DNA of 64,000 nt from Margaritispora aquatica (Eukaryota > Ascomycota > Leotiomycetes > Helotiales > Discinellaceae): contig VJWN01000026.1 of NCBI GenBank assembly GCA_007644065.1, forward strand, positions 310,001 through 374,000. Direction: 5' to 3'. This document shows positions 34,154 to 45,721 of this stretch, in pieces (within the stretch, counting starts at the first letter, position 1; the number at the start of each line of letters is the position of its first letter). The notes under the pieces were generated by a model. It saw only the letters and a program-made list of their open reading frames with translations. It had not been told where the DNA came from and made no database searches. Made by a program: the position numbers and the translations under genes.

Positions 34154-35668
34154 ATGTTCTCGTCCGTCGTTTTCTCGCTCCCTTCGCGGGACTTCTTCCA
34201 GCTACCTCCTCGAGACGACCCCATCACTCTCTTACCTCCAGCATCTGGCTCTTCTGCTTCGGCCCCACCATTCGACATCCCAGTAGACATCTACGAGGGT
34301 GCTCTGAACATCTACGTCCCAATCACCATTGCAGTAACCTACGCTACAACAGCCATCCTCCTAAACAAGTACAACAAGTCCACCGGCAATCGCCCATGGG
34401 CAATCAGCCAGACTCGACTCTTCTTCGCCTTCGTCGTTCTCCACAATGTCTTCCTGGCTGTGTACTCTGGCTGGACCTTCTTGGGCATGTTCTTTGCTTT
34501 GCGAAACACCTTGAAGTCATGGTCGTGCACTACTGGTGGATTCGCAGCAACTGTAGACAGTCTTTGCAAGATGCACGGCGCATCTGGCTTGGGCAATGCA
34601 ATCACATACGATGCACTTAACTCTCAATGGGTCTCGCAATCTCCTGCTTCGGCTCTGCTCACCAATACTGGCATTCCGTCTCCTGCGAACTTGGGTCGAT
34701 TTTGGACTGAGGGCCTGGCTTTCTATGGTTGGATCTTCTACATCTCCAAGTTTTATGAGGTTCTGGATACCTTCATCATCCTGGCAAAGGGCAAGGGCAG
34801 CTCGACTCTGCAGACTTACCATCATGCTGGAGCTATGCTGTGTATGTGGGCTGGCATTCGGTACATGAGCCCGCCTATCTGGTTGTTTGTGTTCTTGAAC
34901 TCTTTCATCCACACTCTCATGGTAAGTACAAATTCACGCCCATGCTAAACTTCAGACAAAAGCTAACCTTTTTCTTCACAGTACACCTACTACACTCTCA
35001 CTGCATTCAACGTCCCAATCTCGCAAAGCCTTAAGCGCAGCCTTACAACCCTGCAGATCATTCAATTTCTCGTTGGAACAGCCTACGCAGCAGTCCACTC
35101 ATTCATCTCATACACCGTTCCTGTCCAAGTTCCATACCTGGAGAGCATCGTCAAGGCAGCCTCTTCCGCCGTCTCCCAAAAGACAACCACCAGCAGCACA
35201 TCCACAACCGTCGCCGCTCTCGCCTCCGCCGCCGGCCTGAACAACCCTACCTTCTCGGATCTCATGAAGAAGCTCCTCGTTCGGGCTGCTGGAGGCGTCG
35301 CCGCAGGAGCAGCAGTATCCGAGAACAATGTCGCCGTGCCCAAGAAAACCGCCGCAGAAACCCTCGTCGAGAGCATCACCAAGTATAAGACCGAGTACCA
35401 AAACGTTCCTTGCATCGACACATCGGGTCAGACATTCGCTATCTGGTTGAACCTTCTGTACCTCGCCCCTCTCACTGTGCTCTTTGTGCGGTTCTTCATC
35501 CGCTCGTACATCCGCCGCACGAGCGTCAAGCCGAGGGTGCAGAAGCGCACATTGATCAAGGTCGTGGAGAAAGCTTCCGAGGACGCGGCGCATGGGATTG
35601 AGCGGAAGTTGGAGGGCAATGGATTCGCGAACGCGAATGGCAATGGCGTTGCCAACGGCCATGCATGA
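34154..35668 (+). CDS. ELO-family very-long-chain fatty acid elongase
   Basis: ELO proteins catalyse the condensation step that extends fatty acyl-CoA by two carbons at the ER membrane. Exons are 34154-34921 and 34982-35668 (intron 60 nt), giving 484 residues, longer than the usual 270-350. Visible helices include VPITIAVTYATTAIL, LFFAFVVLHNVFLAVYSGWTFLG and WLNLLYLAPLTVLFVRFF. The signature KFYEVLDTFIILAKGK is followed by LQTYHHAGAMLCMWAG; here the first His of the HxxHH box is Gln220, while His223 and His224 remain. The PPIWLFVFLNSFIHTLMYTYY region matches the family. Extra length comes from a Ser/Pro-rich N-terminus, an inserted loop around residues 125-175 and an Ala/Ser/Thr-rich loop around residues 305-370 before the last helix. 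The C-terminus is basic and Asn/Gly-rich. Chain-length preference cannot be read from sequence. Confidence 0.92.
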
Positions 35669-37948
35669 GTTAGTTGAGTTGGTGGTTGGTTCGTGCTTTC
35701 TTCTTTGGGCGGGTGGATCTGGATGGGAAAAATGGGCGGCCGGCCGGATGTGGAAGGCATGGTGGCGGTACCTGCCTTTCGTTTTTGATTTTGTTATATT
35801 AGCGTCTGCATGGAAGGAAGGCACCATACGATGGGTAGTAAATGTAATGGGTCAGAGAGATGAGATGCATAGAATTGAGCTCATAGATGAAAGTAGAAGC
35901 ATAGACTCTGCCTGCTGCTCGTTCCTTCCCCTTTAAGGGTCGGTAGATTAGATCCAAGATGATAGAATAAATAGAAACTTCAAAGGCAAACTTCGCTCCT
36001 TCCTTCTAGGTATGGCTTTTTAATGCCTTGACTTTTGTGACAATTACCTGATGACAAAGGGAGCAGGTTTGGTGGTAGAATGGAATAGGACTAATTGAAT
36101 ACGCTTCTGAGCGTACTTTGGAAATGGGGACATTCATTTATTACGGTACTGCAAGAGGTATAGTTACATCCCTTTGGCTTTTCCTTCTATATATATTACT
36201 TTCCATGGTGCATGCATATCCATCCAACACATTCAAATTCTACACTCACAATACTAGCTCTTGCCTTCCTCGTTACTCCTCACTTGTCATATAGTAGTAC
36301 TTTGTTTCCACTTTGAGAATTGATCGAGGTTGGAGAATGGACGACTGAACAGGTGAGGAAGGCGTGTGTGGATGGATGGATGATTGACATGCAAAAGCGA
36401 AACTGCAAGTAGATTTTATTTGATTCTGCTTGTGTTTGTGAGATATACACATTGATCTTTTGTTTTATCCTACTTAGGTATATTTTGTATATGTTGGAGT
36501 TGACTACACCGCATATATCTATTATAAGTCTTCTTCTTTTCTCTTGTCTTTGAATCCCCTTGACTATACCGTCATTCAAAATTCGCAGCTATCTAGCACT
36601 TTGAGATACTGTAATTTCCAGTTCTTTCCACCCCAGTCGCCTTGCTTCTTCCTGTTGCTTGCGATGACATGTTCGGCGATCGTGGCGTCGAACTTACGCT
36701 GCTGGTCTTGGTATGTGGTGCTGAATGTCTGTTTTAGATGTAGAAATTGGCTTTTATGCTTGAGAACTTGTATGGATCGTTAGTCGCATGTGGGACCTTA
36801 CCCTATGCTCACACAGAGACTTTGACTTATACATTTTACCTGGTATGGAATGTTGAGTTACTGGTGGTTTGTTTTTACGTCGTGGTTGATTCCTCGCTTA
36901 TCGGATTCTGTTCTGCACAGTTTTAAGACTCTGGGACCGGACTGTCATTAGCTATAGGCGATCGATTTCCTCCCTGTGTCTTCAGATTCACCATCTAGTT
37001 TTCCCATCCTTCTAAATTACAATAACGCATCAAGTGTCTCTTATCCTTGGATTGAGCGGTGCGGTGTACTGTGTGCTCTGTGAGGATATTAGATCATAGT
37101 GCAAGCGAGATTCCTCCCGACCTTCAACTTTTGAATGCGGATGGTTTTATATTGTGTAGCGTTTACGGAAATGATCGCTTTAGGAGTACAAGAGTAGGTG
37201 GCATAGTAGAAGTGTATGAGTTTTTGCTATGAAGGTGGAGATTTATGCAGTTAGGGCCTTGGTATTGAGCATCGATTTCAACAATATTGAACTATACCCA
37301 CCCGCCTACTCATCTCGGTTTAGAACAATGCCCATTCAGCTTGTCATTTGGAGTTTGTAGCAAATATTGACAAGACGGGAAAGAGATGATGCGTTTAAAC
37401 GTTCTCAACCAATGTTATGAATCTACAGACTATGTAGTCGAGCTACCTTAACTATGAAGTTAATACGAGGCGATGAATGAGCTATATCGTAATGACCTCA
37501 ATTACGACGATGTGATACCTGTATGATCAGGAGGAGGCATGTCTTTGGATTGTGTGCTGTGAGATATTCAAAACCAGGTATTCCTCCCTCGACTGAATAG
37601 CGTTGGTCATATGAATATTTCTGGGCATTTATCTCGGAAGCGGGAATTCTACGCTGTTCGCCCCTAGAATTCCTGTGCTCTTGGAGTAAATTTTTATTCT
37701 TGTTGTTTTGCCGAGAAGGCTATAATCGAGCAACCTTTTCATGCTAGCGAGGGCATAGCGGGCTCACTAGTTGAGTGTAGTTCTAGGTATATACATTGTT
37801 CCTCACATAAACTGATATAGATGTACTCGCGTTCACTGTTAAACTTATAGAGGCGAACAGTGAAGCCTTTCTTCTGGAATAGAAATAATTTTATACCTAC
37901 AGCACTTTTACGACCCCAAATCTCAATCACCCGCACTCATAAAACAGC
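35669..37948. other. Convergent intergenic region
   Basis: This 2.3-kb spacer lies between the 3' ends of the elongase and the S10 carboxypeptidase. It includes a GGAT-type short repeat near 36370-36385 and AT-rich stretches. No frame looks coding. Confidence 0.5.
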
Positions 37949-40158
37949 TCACCTAAACCTCCTCATCCCCTTGCCTTTCGGGCTCCTCTTCAGCGCCATT
38001 CTTCCCATTCTCCCACCCTCACCACCTCTCTTTCCCAACTCCGCCATCCTCATTTCTGCCCTCCGTGTCAACGCCAAATTTGGCATGTTAGTCGTAGTAT
38101 TGTACGTCGCATCGGCCGGCACAACCTCAAACTGCATCGTTGAGTTCCCCTCGCGATACGTGCTATCCCTTGTTCCGTTCGTCATGTACTTGCTCGTAGG
38201 CTTGACGAGGCCGGTCGCGATATCGAGGTCGTGAATGGCGCGCGAGAAGATTGAAAGTGAGGCGACGGGTGAGTAGAAGGGTACCTCGTGTCTGTGGTGG
38301 GAATGGTGTTAGCTGAGTTCATACTGAATTCGAAGGATGGGAAAAACATACCCAGACTCATAAATCCGGACAAATGAGAATTTGCCAGCTTGCTTGACTT
38401 GTCCATGGACGATATTGTCTGATGTTGAGATATCAGCATATCCAGCACATGAGAAACCCTTGACATTGATCTCATAAGCGACTGCTTCGCCTCCAAGCCA
38501 GTTACAGCTATCACCATATTAGCATTCTAATTTCCCATGTTCACTCTCATCCATTCTAAATCCCACACAAGGGATTGGAAACACTCACTTATAATCCGCA
38601 TCCCCTGCATAAAGCATGACCGTAACGCCCTGCTTCAGCAACGCCCTCACGGCCTCAATAGTGCCACTTTCACGATTGTCATCTCCCGTCGCCGTGAAGG
38701 CTTCATACACGGCCTCGGAGCTCTCGCTAAAATTCTGGTACGCACCGATGGCCTTTTGCACCTCGGGTGTGTTCAGGTAGTCGACGTAGAAGCTATACGG
38801 GAAGGGATCGGGTGTTAGTTCGCGCATGTCGTATTCGTCGCGCCCGAGGTAGATGTCGTAGATGTTCTCGACGAGGTTGGCGCAGAAATTGTCCTGGATG
38901 AAGGTGTTAGCGGCTGGACGAGGAAACGTGGGGTGAAGGGAAGTAAGAAGACGCACGGCTGATTCACAAATTTCGTTCAGTCCTCGAGCTGCACAGTCTT
39001 TGATACGGTCGACGCAATTTCCAGCTCCATAGAGATTGTTGTAGAACTGTGCTTGAACACTTGCATTAAATGGAGAGTAATCGTATGTATTTCCAGGCGA
39101 CACACTACTAGACATTAGCTGTTCACCCATATAAAGTACATGTACTTGGAGAACGCACGTAAAGTTATAATAAGCCTGATACTGAATCAGCGGATCATAC
39201 CAGCCATTCCTACGCCAAATCAGCACAGCTATCACACACTCTCGATCCAAATACCCCGGAAACATACCCAATTAAGACAGTCTCCAAAGAAATCTTATGA
39301 GCACCAGTGATATTCTTCTTATTCTGCTCCTCGAGATACTCGTTAAACACAGGGCCATAATGTCCTCCATAACTCTCGCTTGAGAAATGAAATCCGTTTC
39401 GAGAGTAATCTGGGAATGCGCCCATGAATCCCTGGAGTGTCTTCCAGAAGTTAGGAGCCGCTCCTTGGGTTGTGCTTGCTGTCAAGGTTAGATTCGGGTA
39501 CGAGTATGTCCCACAGGTCCCTATCTCTTGGGCGTAATCTGGACAAGTTGCATCTGGGAGAGTGATAATTGCGCCACTCATCTTCCTTAGCGAAGTCTTG
39601 ATTGTTTTTAACAGCAGCTGAACTTACGTATCAGGATCCGAATATCCATTTACAGGAGTACTATACGAAAATCCAACCTATACTAAAGTCAATGCCCATT
39701 TCCATCTCACGCATTCACCAATGCCTCATCAACACACATACCTGAGCAGGCTGATCAATATACAGCATATTACTGACATTACTCCAACTATACGGATTGG
39801 AGAACACATTTCCCTCATAATCAACACCACAAGGGCCATTCTCCTGCCACAGGCCAATCATACTCGAACTGCCCGGGCCGCCATTGATCCAAACCGTCAA
39901 TGGCGCCTCCTTGGGATCCATGTTTCGCGCCTCGAAGAACCAGAAGAAGATGTGCTCGTGCTCCGCGACATCGACGTAGCCACTGTAGCTCTTGACGTTG
40001 GGGTCGAGCTCACAGATACCCGTGGGCACTTCCTTGTATCGTACCGGAATCCCCATGTAGCCTGTGGTGTTAAGGAGGTCGGTCGGCGCAGGGACGAACT
40101 GGGAGAGTGTGAGGGAGGCTGCTGCGGTGAGCAGGAGGATGGTGGAAGTGGACAACAT
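37949..40158 (-). CDS. Secretory serine carboxypeptidase (peptidase family S10)
   Basis: This enzyme should remove C-terminal residues from proteins in the secretory route or outside the cell. Eight exons were read: 39742-40158, 39628-39677, 39268-39585, 39159-39209, 38957-39107, 38589-38893, 38352-38507 and 37949-38291, giving 596 residues with a consistent frame throughout. The N-terminus is a hydrophobic signal peptide. The oxyanion segment is [11 protein letters not shown], the nucleophile lies in [11 protein letters not shown], the Asp in [16 protein letters not shown] and the His in YESGHEVPFY, so the triad is complete. Several NxT/S glycosylation sites are present. The C-terminal 70 residues are basic, ending in a K/R/G-rich tail. 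The 63-nt intron 38894-38956 is in frame and stop-free, so that stretch also reads through. It lies 0.95 kb from a second S10 gene on the same strand. Confidence 0.92.
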
Positions 40159-41110
40159 GGTTGCGAGTGCTAATTGATACGATTGAATAACACAATCAAT
40201 AAGCAGAAAGCAGACAGCAGTAAAAGAAGCAGAATGAAAAGAAGAGCAGTTATCCAACTACTTGTACCTCTCTATCCTCGTCATGATCTCATCTCAAATC
40301 CCCTACTATCACTAGAAGTGGAGATTCTCCAGGGCAACAAGCTGCTCAGAAATTGTAGCTAATGCCCGTATCAAGCTTTCCTCTGCACTTGCTAAGCAAA
40401 ACCTCGAGGATCATCGCTCGATGATCCACTTTCCACAACGTCGAAGCTTCCATAGCCTGCATCTTGCAGCATCTACCCCACTGATCGATCCATGCCTGCG
40501 TTGCTTAACGCTGTAAGCTTTTCCTCCAGTGTGTCCCGAGCTGCCTTTTCTAGAAAGGGGCCCGCTTGTTTGGACGGTAGACTTGCGTGGGTATCAAGCA
40601 AAACGCCATAGTGATTGTTGAACCAGCGATAAGACTAGTTTAGGTAATAAAGTGTATATTACTTTCGCACAAGCTGTGAACTGCTCTTGATGAAGAGTGG
40701 AGAAGATAGGAAAGAAAACCTGTAAGATGACAAGCTCCAAGGTGTTGAAATCTTAAGAGATAGAGACAAGCATCCCTCTTTGTGCCTGAAGCTCAATTGG
40801 GAAGCTTGATCCTCGGGAGGCTTGTACATCCTGCACGTAAGAGAAACGTCCCGAGAGTGACTCGTATTGATTGTTAGGCCATGGCTGAGGTCCGGATCAC
40901 AAGAGTGGGAGCGATTTAGAGATCACGGAAAGCAGTAAATTTGCAAGGATGAATCATGTATACAGTAATTGTAACTTCATAGATACAAAAATGTCAAAGG
41001 CATTGACTAGTAAAAGACCTTGCGCCACCGACCGATCCAAATCACGATACACTACCCGTATTCGCAGTGACACAATCTACTATGCTATTATAAGCAGCAA
41101 AAATAACTAC
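40159..41110. other. Spacer between the two S10 carboxypeptidase genes
   Basis: This 0.95-kb stretch holds the promoter of the S10 gene to its left and the 3' region of the carboxypeptidase Y-type gene. I see no further gene or convincing motif. Confidence 0.5.
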
Positions 41111-42804
41111 CTAAAACCACTCCCCTCCAAGCCATCTGTTCAAGAAGTCCAGAGAAGGCTTTGGTTGATCCATAGGGACCATGTGGCCAGCACCGAAAAT
41201 CTGGAGGAAAGTGAAGTTTCCGCTAGTCTTGATCTTTCCATACTTGTCACCGTTGTCAAGCTTGATATCATTGTTGCTTGCCTTGTTGAAGTCCTTCTGT
41301 CCGGGCCACTGAAGCGCCTCAGTCCAAGCTTGGTTACCCAGCCAGTTGCAGATGAAATCAGCGTCACCAGCATAGATGAGGACTGGAATCTTCTCGATGA
41401 TGCCTGGAACAAGGCGATGGAATGGCTGCATCCAATCACCTTGGAAGAGGAAGTTTCGGTTGATATCAAAGTTGCAGCTGTCATAACTGCTAACCTCGAC
41501 ACCAAGCTCCTTTTGCACATCGGCCTTGTTCAAGAAGTCACTGATCCAGCCAAGAGCGGAGTAGCAGAGGTTGCTGGAATCTTCGCACTTGCCACGGATA
41601 TCGTAGACGTTCTGACCAGTCTTTTGATATGGTCCAAGTTGTGCGTTGTTGCAATAGATGCTTGCAGGAACGCAAGACCAGATGCTCCCGCTATCATAAC
41701 AGCCCTGGATCATGGACTTGCAGCGAGGGAGAGAGTTCTCCATAGCTTGACACTCTCCGGAGCTAAGTACGGCGGGATAACCACCCTTTCCGCAAGCCAT
41801 TGGTCCATAAGAATCATACTGGGTCAATGGGTCGGTAAGACCATTGCCAATCAGAATCGACTTCAAGTTGATGTTGTTTTTCTTGTGGGAAAGAATCTCA
41901 GACGTGAAGACTGGAATGTAATGACCGGCATAAGATTCACCAGCAATGTGGAAGTCTTGAGTTGCGTATTCTGGGAATTGCTTGAAGAAGAGAGTGAGGA
42001 GAGCATAGACATCTTTGCCAGCAGCGACTGTGCTGCTAACAGAACTTCCACTGTATGAGTATCCAACATTGACTGGTTGGTCGAGGAAGATAACCGAGGC
42101 ATTGGCGTTCCAGGAGTATGGGTTGTTGTGTAACTTGAGGTTCTTGTCGATGGAAGATGGACCCAATTCGAGGAACAACCCAGTGAGAGATGAGCATCCT
42201 GGTCCACCGTTGAGCCACAGAACAACTGGATCGGTCTTGGGATCATTTCGAGACTCGAAGAACCCTAATCCATTAGTGATTGAAGCTAAATCAATCTGAG
42301 TCATGACTTACAGTAGAACAAGTGCTTATCATTCTCTTCATCATCGAGATAACCGCTGTATTGCTTGACGGTGTCAACACCGAGTTTTGAAGGATCAACC
42401 TTCTTAGCTCTCAAGTTGTATGTATCGAGCTTCCCGTCGATATCTCGCTCTTTCTCGCCCTTCTCGTTTGTGACCCAGACGCTTTGTACATCTGCTCCCT
42501 TTACGACGTAGTCCCATGTGCTGTCTGGCTTGCGGACATGTGGCTTGGGTGCAGAGAAGAAGGCTGCCTTGTCCATGGCTTCTGGGAAAAGCATTGTGAC
42601 TTCATCCCAGGTCGCTTTGATCTCTTCGGTCATGCCCTTCATCGACTCAGTAAGATGAGCCAATTTTGACCAAGCACTCGAGAGTGGCTTGGATGCATCT
42701 TTCAAAGGGCTCTGTTCCTTGATAGGAGTCTGCAGAACCTGCTGCTGGTTCGCGATAGCTGCTGTAGCAGCTCCCACGAGGAGAGTTGATGCGAGGAGCT
42801 TCAT
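41111..42804 (-). CDS. cpyA: Carboxypeptidase Y-type vacuolar serine carboxypeptidase (S10)
   Basis: This is the vacuolar broad-specificity carboxypeptidase. Exons are 42312-42804 and 41111-42264 (intron 47 nt), giving 548 residues. The N-terminus [18 protein letters not shown] is a signal peptide followed by a propeptide of about 110 residues, as in the yeast zymogen. The mature part begins near the [25 protein letters not shown] segment. Catalytic elements are [13 protein letters not shown], the nucleophile in [11 protein letters not shown], the Asp in [15 protein letters not shown] and the His in [12 protein letters not shown]. Multiple Cys residues in the insertion (about 320-400) fit the disulfide pattern of the family. 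The intron joins FY-W-FFESRND in frame. Divergent from SDO1 with 674 bp between ATGs. The symbol is by family resemblance. Confidence 0.95.
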
Positions 42805-43478
42805 GTTGAACCTCGGAAGATAAACAAGTGCTGGATAGATTGTCTATCACCAAGGATAGTAGAAGCTGATGGGAGTACTGATGAAATAGAGGTGTTACTG
42901 CAGAATGATGGAAATGTAGAGATGATGGAGAGGAAGAGAGAGAGAAAGAGGAAGAGTGGAAGATAGAGGTGAAGACGACAACAGAGAGAGAGCTTAGTCG
43001 ACGTGGGCCATGAGGGTGCCTGCTGCGCTTCCGGACTGGATCCACTAGGTTCACAGGTTGGCATGGGGAAGGCACGATAAGGTAAGACCAGTTGCGTCAT
43101 GTGCCCAATATTGAGTCAGGGCAAGACAACTCCGAACATCTATCTGTTCGCGGCTGTTTGACTTTATAAATATATATCTTCAAGTTTATACAGCAATGTG
43201 AAGAATGAAAAGCTATCCCAAAAGAATTCGTTGGAGAGACATTGTAAGCACCTAATGTGCCACCATTCAGGTACACATTGATGAGTCGAAATGATGACTG
43301 GCTGCCTGTCTTTCCCTTCCCCAGCCCCAGCTCAGCTCAGCTGTGAATTGTGGATCCATTTCCAAATCCACAGATAGAGGGGAAATCGTATAAAATTTCC
43401 CCTCCATGATTTTTGCAAGAAAAGCGAAAGTTTTCTTGAGCCTTTGATTCAAATAATCACAATACAGAAACCTTCAAA
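42805..43478. other. Divergent promoter region, carboxypeptidase Y and SDO1
   Basis: This 674-bp spacer separates two divergent ATGs. A purine-rich (GA) run sits near 42925-42960 and a TATA-like ATAAATATATAT run near 43164-43175. A CAGCT repeat lies at 43328-43343. None can be assigned a factor with confidence. Confidence 0.5.
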
Positions 43479-44381
43479 ATGCCTATCAACCAACCCTCCA
43501 ACCAGATCAAGCTAACGAACGTTTCCTTGGTGCGCCTGAAGAAAGCCAAAAAGCGCTTCGAAGTCGCATGTTACAAGAACAAAGTTCTAGAGTGGCGCAA
43601 CGGAATCGAAACCGATTTAGACAACGTTTTACAAATCCAGTCCGTCTTCATAAATGTCTCGAAAGGCCAGACGGCCCCCTCAGCAGATCTTGCGAAAGCC
43701 TTTGGTCCCAAAACGTCAGTGAAAGACATTATTCTCGAAATTTTGGCCAAGGGAGAACTACAGGTTGGAGAAAAGGAACGACATGCAGCTTTGGAGCGGG
43801 TACACAATGAGGTGGTGGGTATTGTGGCCAGTAAGTTGGTAGATCCAAAGACGAAGAGAGTCTATACTACAGGCATGATCGAGAAGGCTTTGGAGATGCT
43901 GAGTTCGCAAGGATCTCAAGCTCAAGGTTCGGGGACAGGAACGCCAGCAACTGGAGATGACGGAGAGGCGAAACCAAAGGTCAAGGAGCATGTCTGGACT
44001 GGTGTTGTTGCGACGAAGAGCTCCAAATCACAGGCGCTGGAAGCTATGAAGGCTCTGATTGCACACCAACCTATACCAGTTGCTAGAGCGAGAATGCGCC
44101 TTAGAATTACCTGCCCAACGAGCATATTGAAACAAGCTACCAAGTCTGCAGGACCCAAGGATGAGGCCGAGGGAGATGACAAGACAAAAGGCACAGTCAA
44201 GGACCGTATACTGAGTTATATTGAGCAGGTAGAGACGCAAGATGTTATGGGTTCTGAATGGGAGGTTACCGGATTTGTTGAGCCAGGTGCTTTCAAGGGC
44301 TTGGGAGATTTCATCGGGAGCGAGACAAAAGGACAAGGTCGTGTGGAGGTTCTTGATATGGCAGTTACTCACGAGGACTAG
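43479..44381 (+). CDS. sdo1: Ribosome maturation protein SDO1 (SBDS family)
   Basis: SDO1 works with the GTPase EFL1 to release eIF6/Tif6 from pre-60S subunits, allowing subunit joining. A single exon of 300 codons starts at the ATG 43479 in MPINQPSNQIKLTNVSLVRL. The N-terminal FYSH domain shows KRFEVACYKNKVLEWRNG, DLDNVLQIQSVFINVSKG and the acidic-to-Lys helix SVKDIILEILAKGELQVGEKER. The helical middle domain (IVASKLVDPKTKRVYTTGMIEKAL) and the C-terminal ferredoxin-like domain follow (QALEAMKALIAHQPIPVARARMRLRI). The protein is about 50 residues longer than the usual 250 because of two low-complexity insertions, a Ser/Gly/Thr linker at about 145-170 and an acidic/Lys loop near 225-245. It is convergent with RPS18, 294 bp apart. 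Confidence 0.95.
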   Translation: MPINQPSNQIKLTNVSLVRLKKAKKRFEVACYKNKVLEWRNGIETDLDNVLQIQSVFINVSKGQTAPSADLAKAFGPKTSVKDIILEILAKGELQVGEKERHAALERVHNEVVGIVASKLVDPKTKRVYTTGMIEKALEMLSSQGSQAQGSGTGTPATGDDGEAKPKVKEHVWTGVVATKSSKSQALEAMKALIAHQPIPVARARMRLRITCPTSILKQATKSAGPKDEAEGDDKTKGTVKDRILSYIEQVETQDVMGSEWEVTGFVEPGAFKGLGDFIGSETKGQGRVEVLDMAVTHED

Positions 44382-44675
44382 AAAGCAGCAGTTCTTGAAA
44401 CGAATGAAGCGAGGCGTTTTATGAAGAGCAAAAATGAGATATCCACAAACCGTAAATGAATCAATTAGTACAGCTTCTCGAGCATTTCCACAAAAGCGAG
44501 CTTCACTTTCAAATGAGATTGGGTTGCTTTTTGATGTTTGATTGAAGAACCTAGATGTAACTGTATACACCGAGCTCAATGCATTTTGCTGCTAATGAGC
44601 ACCAGAGCCATATGCATCGCACCAAACCACGGTAGCAAACTCCAGCCGGCCCATTTATCCCAGTCCCGCACACGC

Positions 44676-45486
44676 TTATCCACCCTTCTTCTTGGAAACA
44701 CCAACAGTACGGCCACGTCGTCCAGTAGTCTTGGAGTGCTGACCACGGACACGGAGACCCCAGTAGTGACGAAGACCACGATGAGCGCGGATCTTCTTCA
44801 GGCGTTCCAAATCATCACGGAGCTTGGAGTCGACACCGTTGGCGAGAATTTGAGAGTCCTTGCCATCGACGATATCACGTTGACGATTGAGGAACCAGCC
44901 GGGGATCTTGTACTGGGTTGGGTTCTGGATGATGGTGACAATTCGCTCGAGTTCTTCGGATGTGAGTTCTCCAGCGCTGTTTTGTGTTAGATATACTCTG
45001 GGTTACTGTATCGGGGTATCCTACCGCTTGTTCAAGTCAACATCGGCCTTCTTGCAAACCAAGTTGGAATAACGTCTGCCAACACCCTTTATCTTGGTCT
45101 GTGCAGCCAAAGTCAGCAATCAAACCTGAAAATTGGTGAGTAGAAGTACTTACGAGTGCATACATAACCTTCTGCTTTCCTTCGACATTGGTATTGAGGA
45201 GTCGAAGGATGTACTGGAAATTGCTCTTCTCGCCCCTGCAGATGGCTCGTTAGCCTATTGTTCTTCGTCTTCTGCTGTGAATCACATATTTCCGCAACCA
45301 AACTCAAGCCCAGTGTGGCCTATCCCTCTGCAGACACAGATATAGAGATGTTCTTGATGCTGATCCTCCAAACTCCATCTGCGGAATCAGAGGCACACTT
45401 GACCCGAATTGATTGCGGAAAGCTCAACAATGATCGTAATTGTGATGAAGCAATAAACAGACAAATACATACGTGACCAAACTCAT
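44676..45486 (-). CDS. rps18: 40S ribosomal protein S18 (uS13)
   Basis: This is a core small-subunit protein at the head of the 40S. Exons are 45473-45486, 45154-45235, 45025-45098 and 44676-44976, giving 156 residues with exact frame at each junction. The 14-nt first exon encodes only MSLV plus two bases; the next exon begins in [17 protein letters not shown]. Family blocks include [54 protein letters not shown] and the basic tail [17 protein letters not shown]. The first intron (237 nt) is long for this window, as is common in ribosomal protein genes. It is divergent from RPL17 over 235 bp. Confidence 0.97.
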
Positions 45487-45721
45487 TTTGGCTGGCGGTT
45501 CTTGACTTTATCGCAGAATTGCGTTTTGGAGGTCAACTTGAAAGACTTCGATGTAGATTCTGAGGTTTGGCATTTTCGTGTGCGCTTGAAGCGAGAGTGG
45601 GGCGACACTAATCCTAAATAGTGCTAGCCACCCTGCTCGCCCACAATGAATGTGAACATTAGGAAAAAAATTGAGACGACGACAACTCCAACGACAAATT
45701 AATCGACCACCAAACATCAAA
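45487..45721. promoter_or_regulatory. Shared divergent promoter of RPS18 and RPL17
   Basis: Only 235 bp separate the two start codons, so both core promoters must lie here. A long A run (about 45664-45670) precedes the RPL17 leader. No exact match to a known ribosomal-protein box was identified by eye. Shared control is inference from geometry and function. Confidence 0.7.

Noticed and set aside
38352..38507. Apparent one-base shift in the S10 carboxypeptidase near NVKGFS
   Set aside because: Recounting showed the frame is intact from the GDADY site to the catalytic His; the shift was a reading slip.
40949..42058. 369-codon plus-strand frame
   Set aside because: It lies antisense over the carboxypeptidase Y-type gene, whose catalytic motifs are clear; it starts upstream in spacer and has no domain, so it is a shadow frame.
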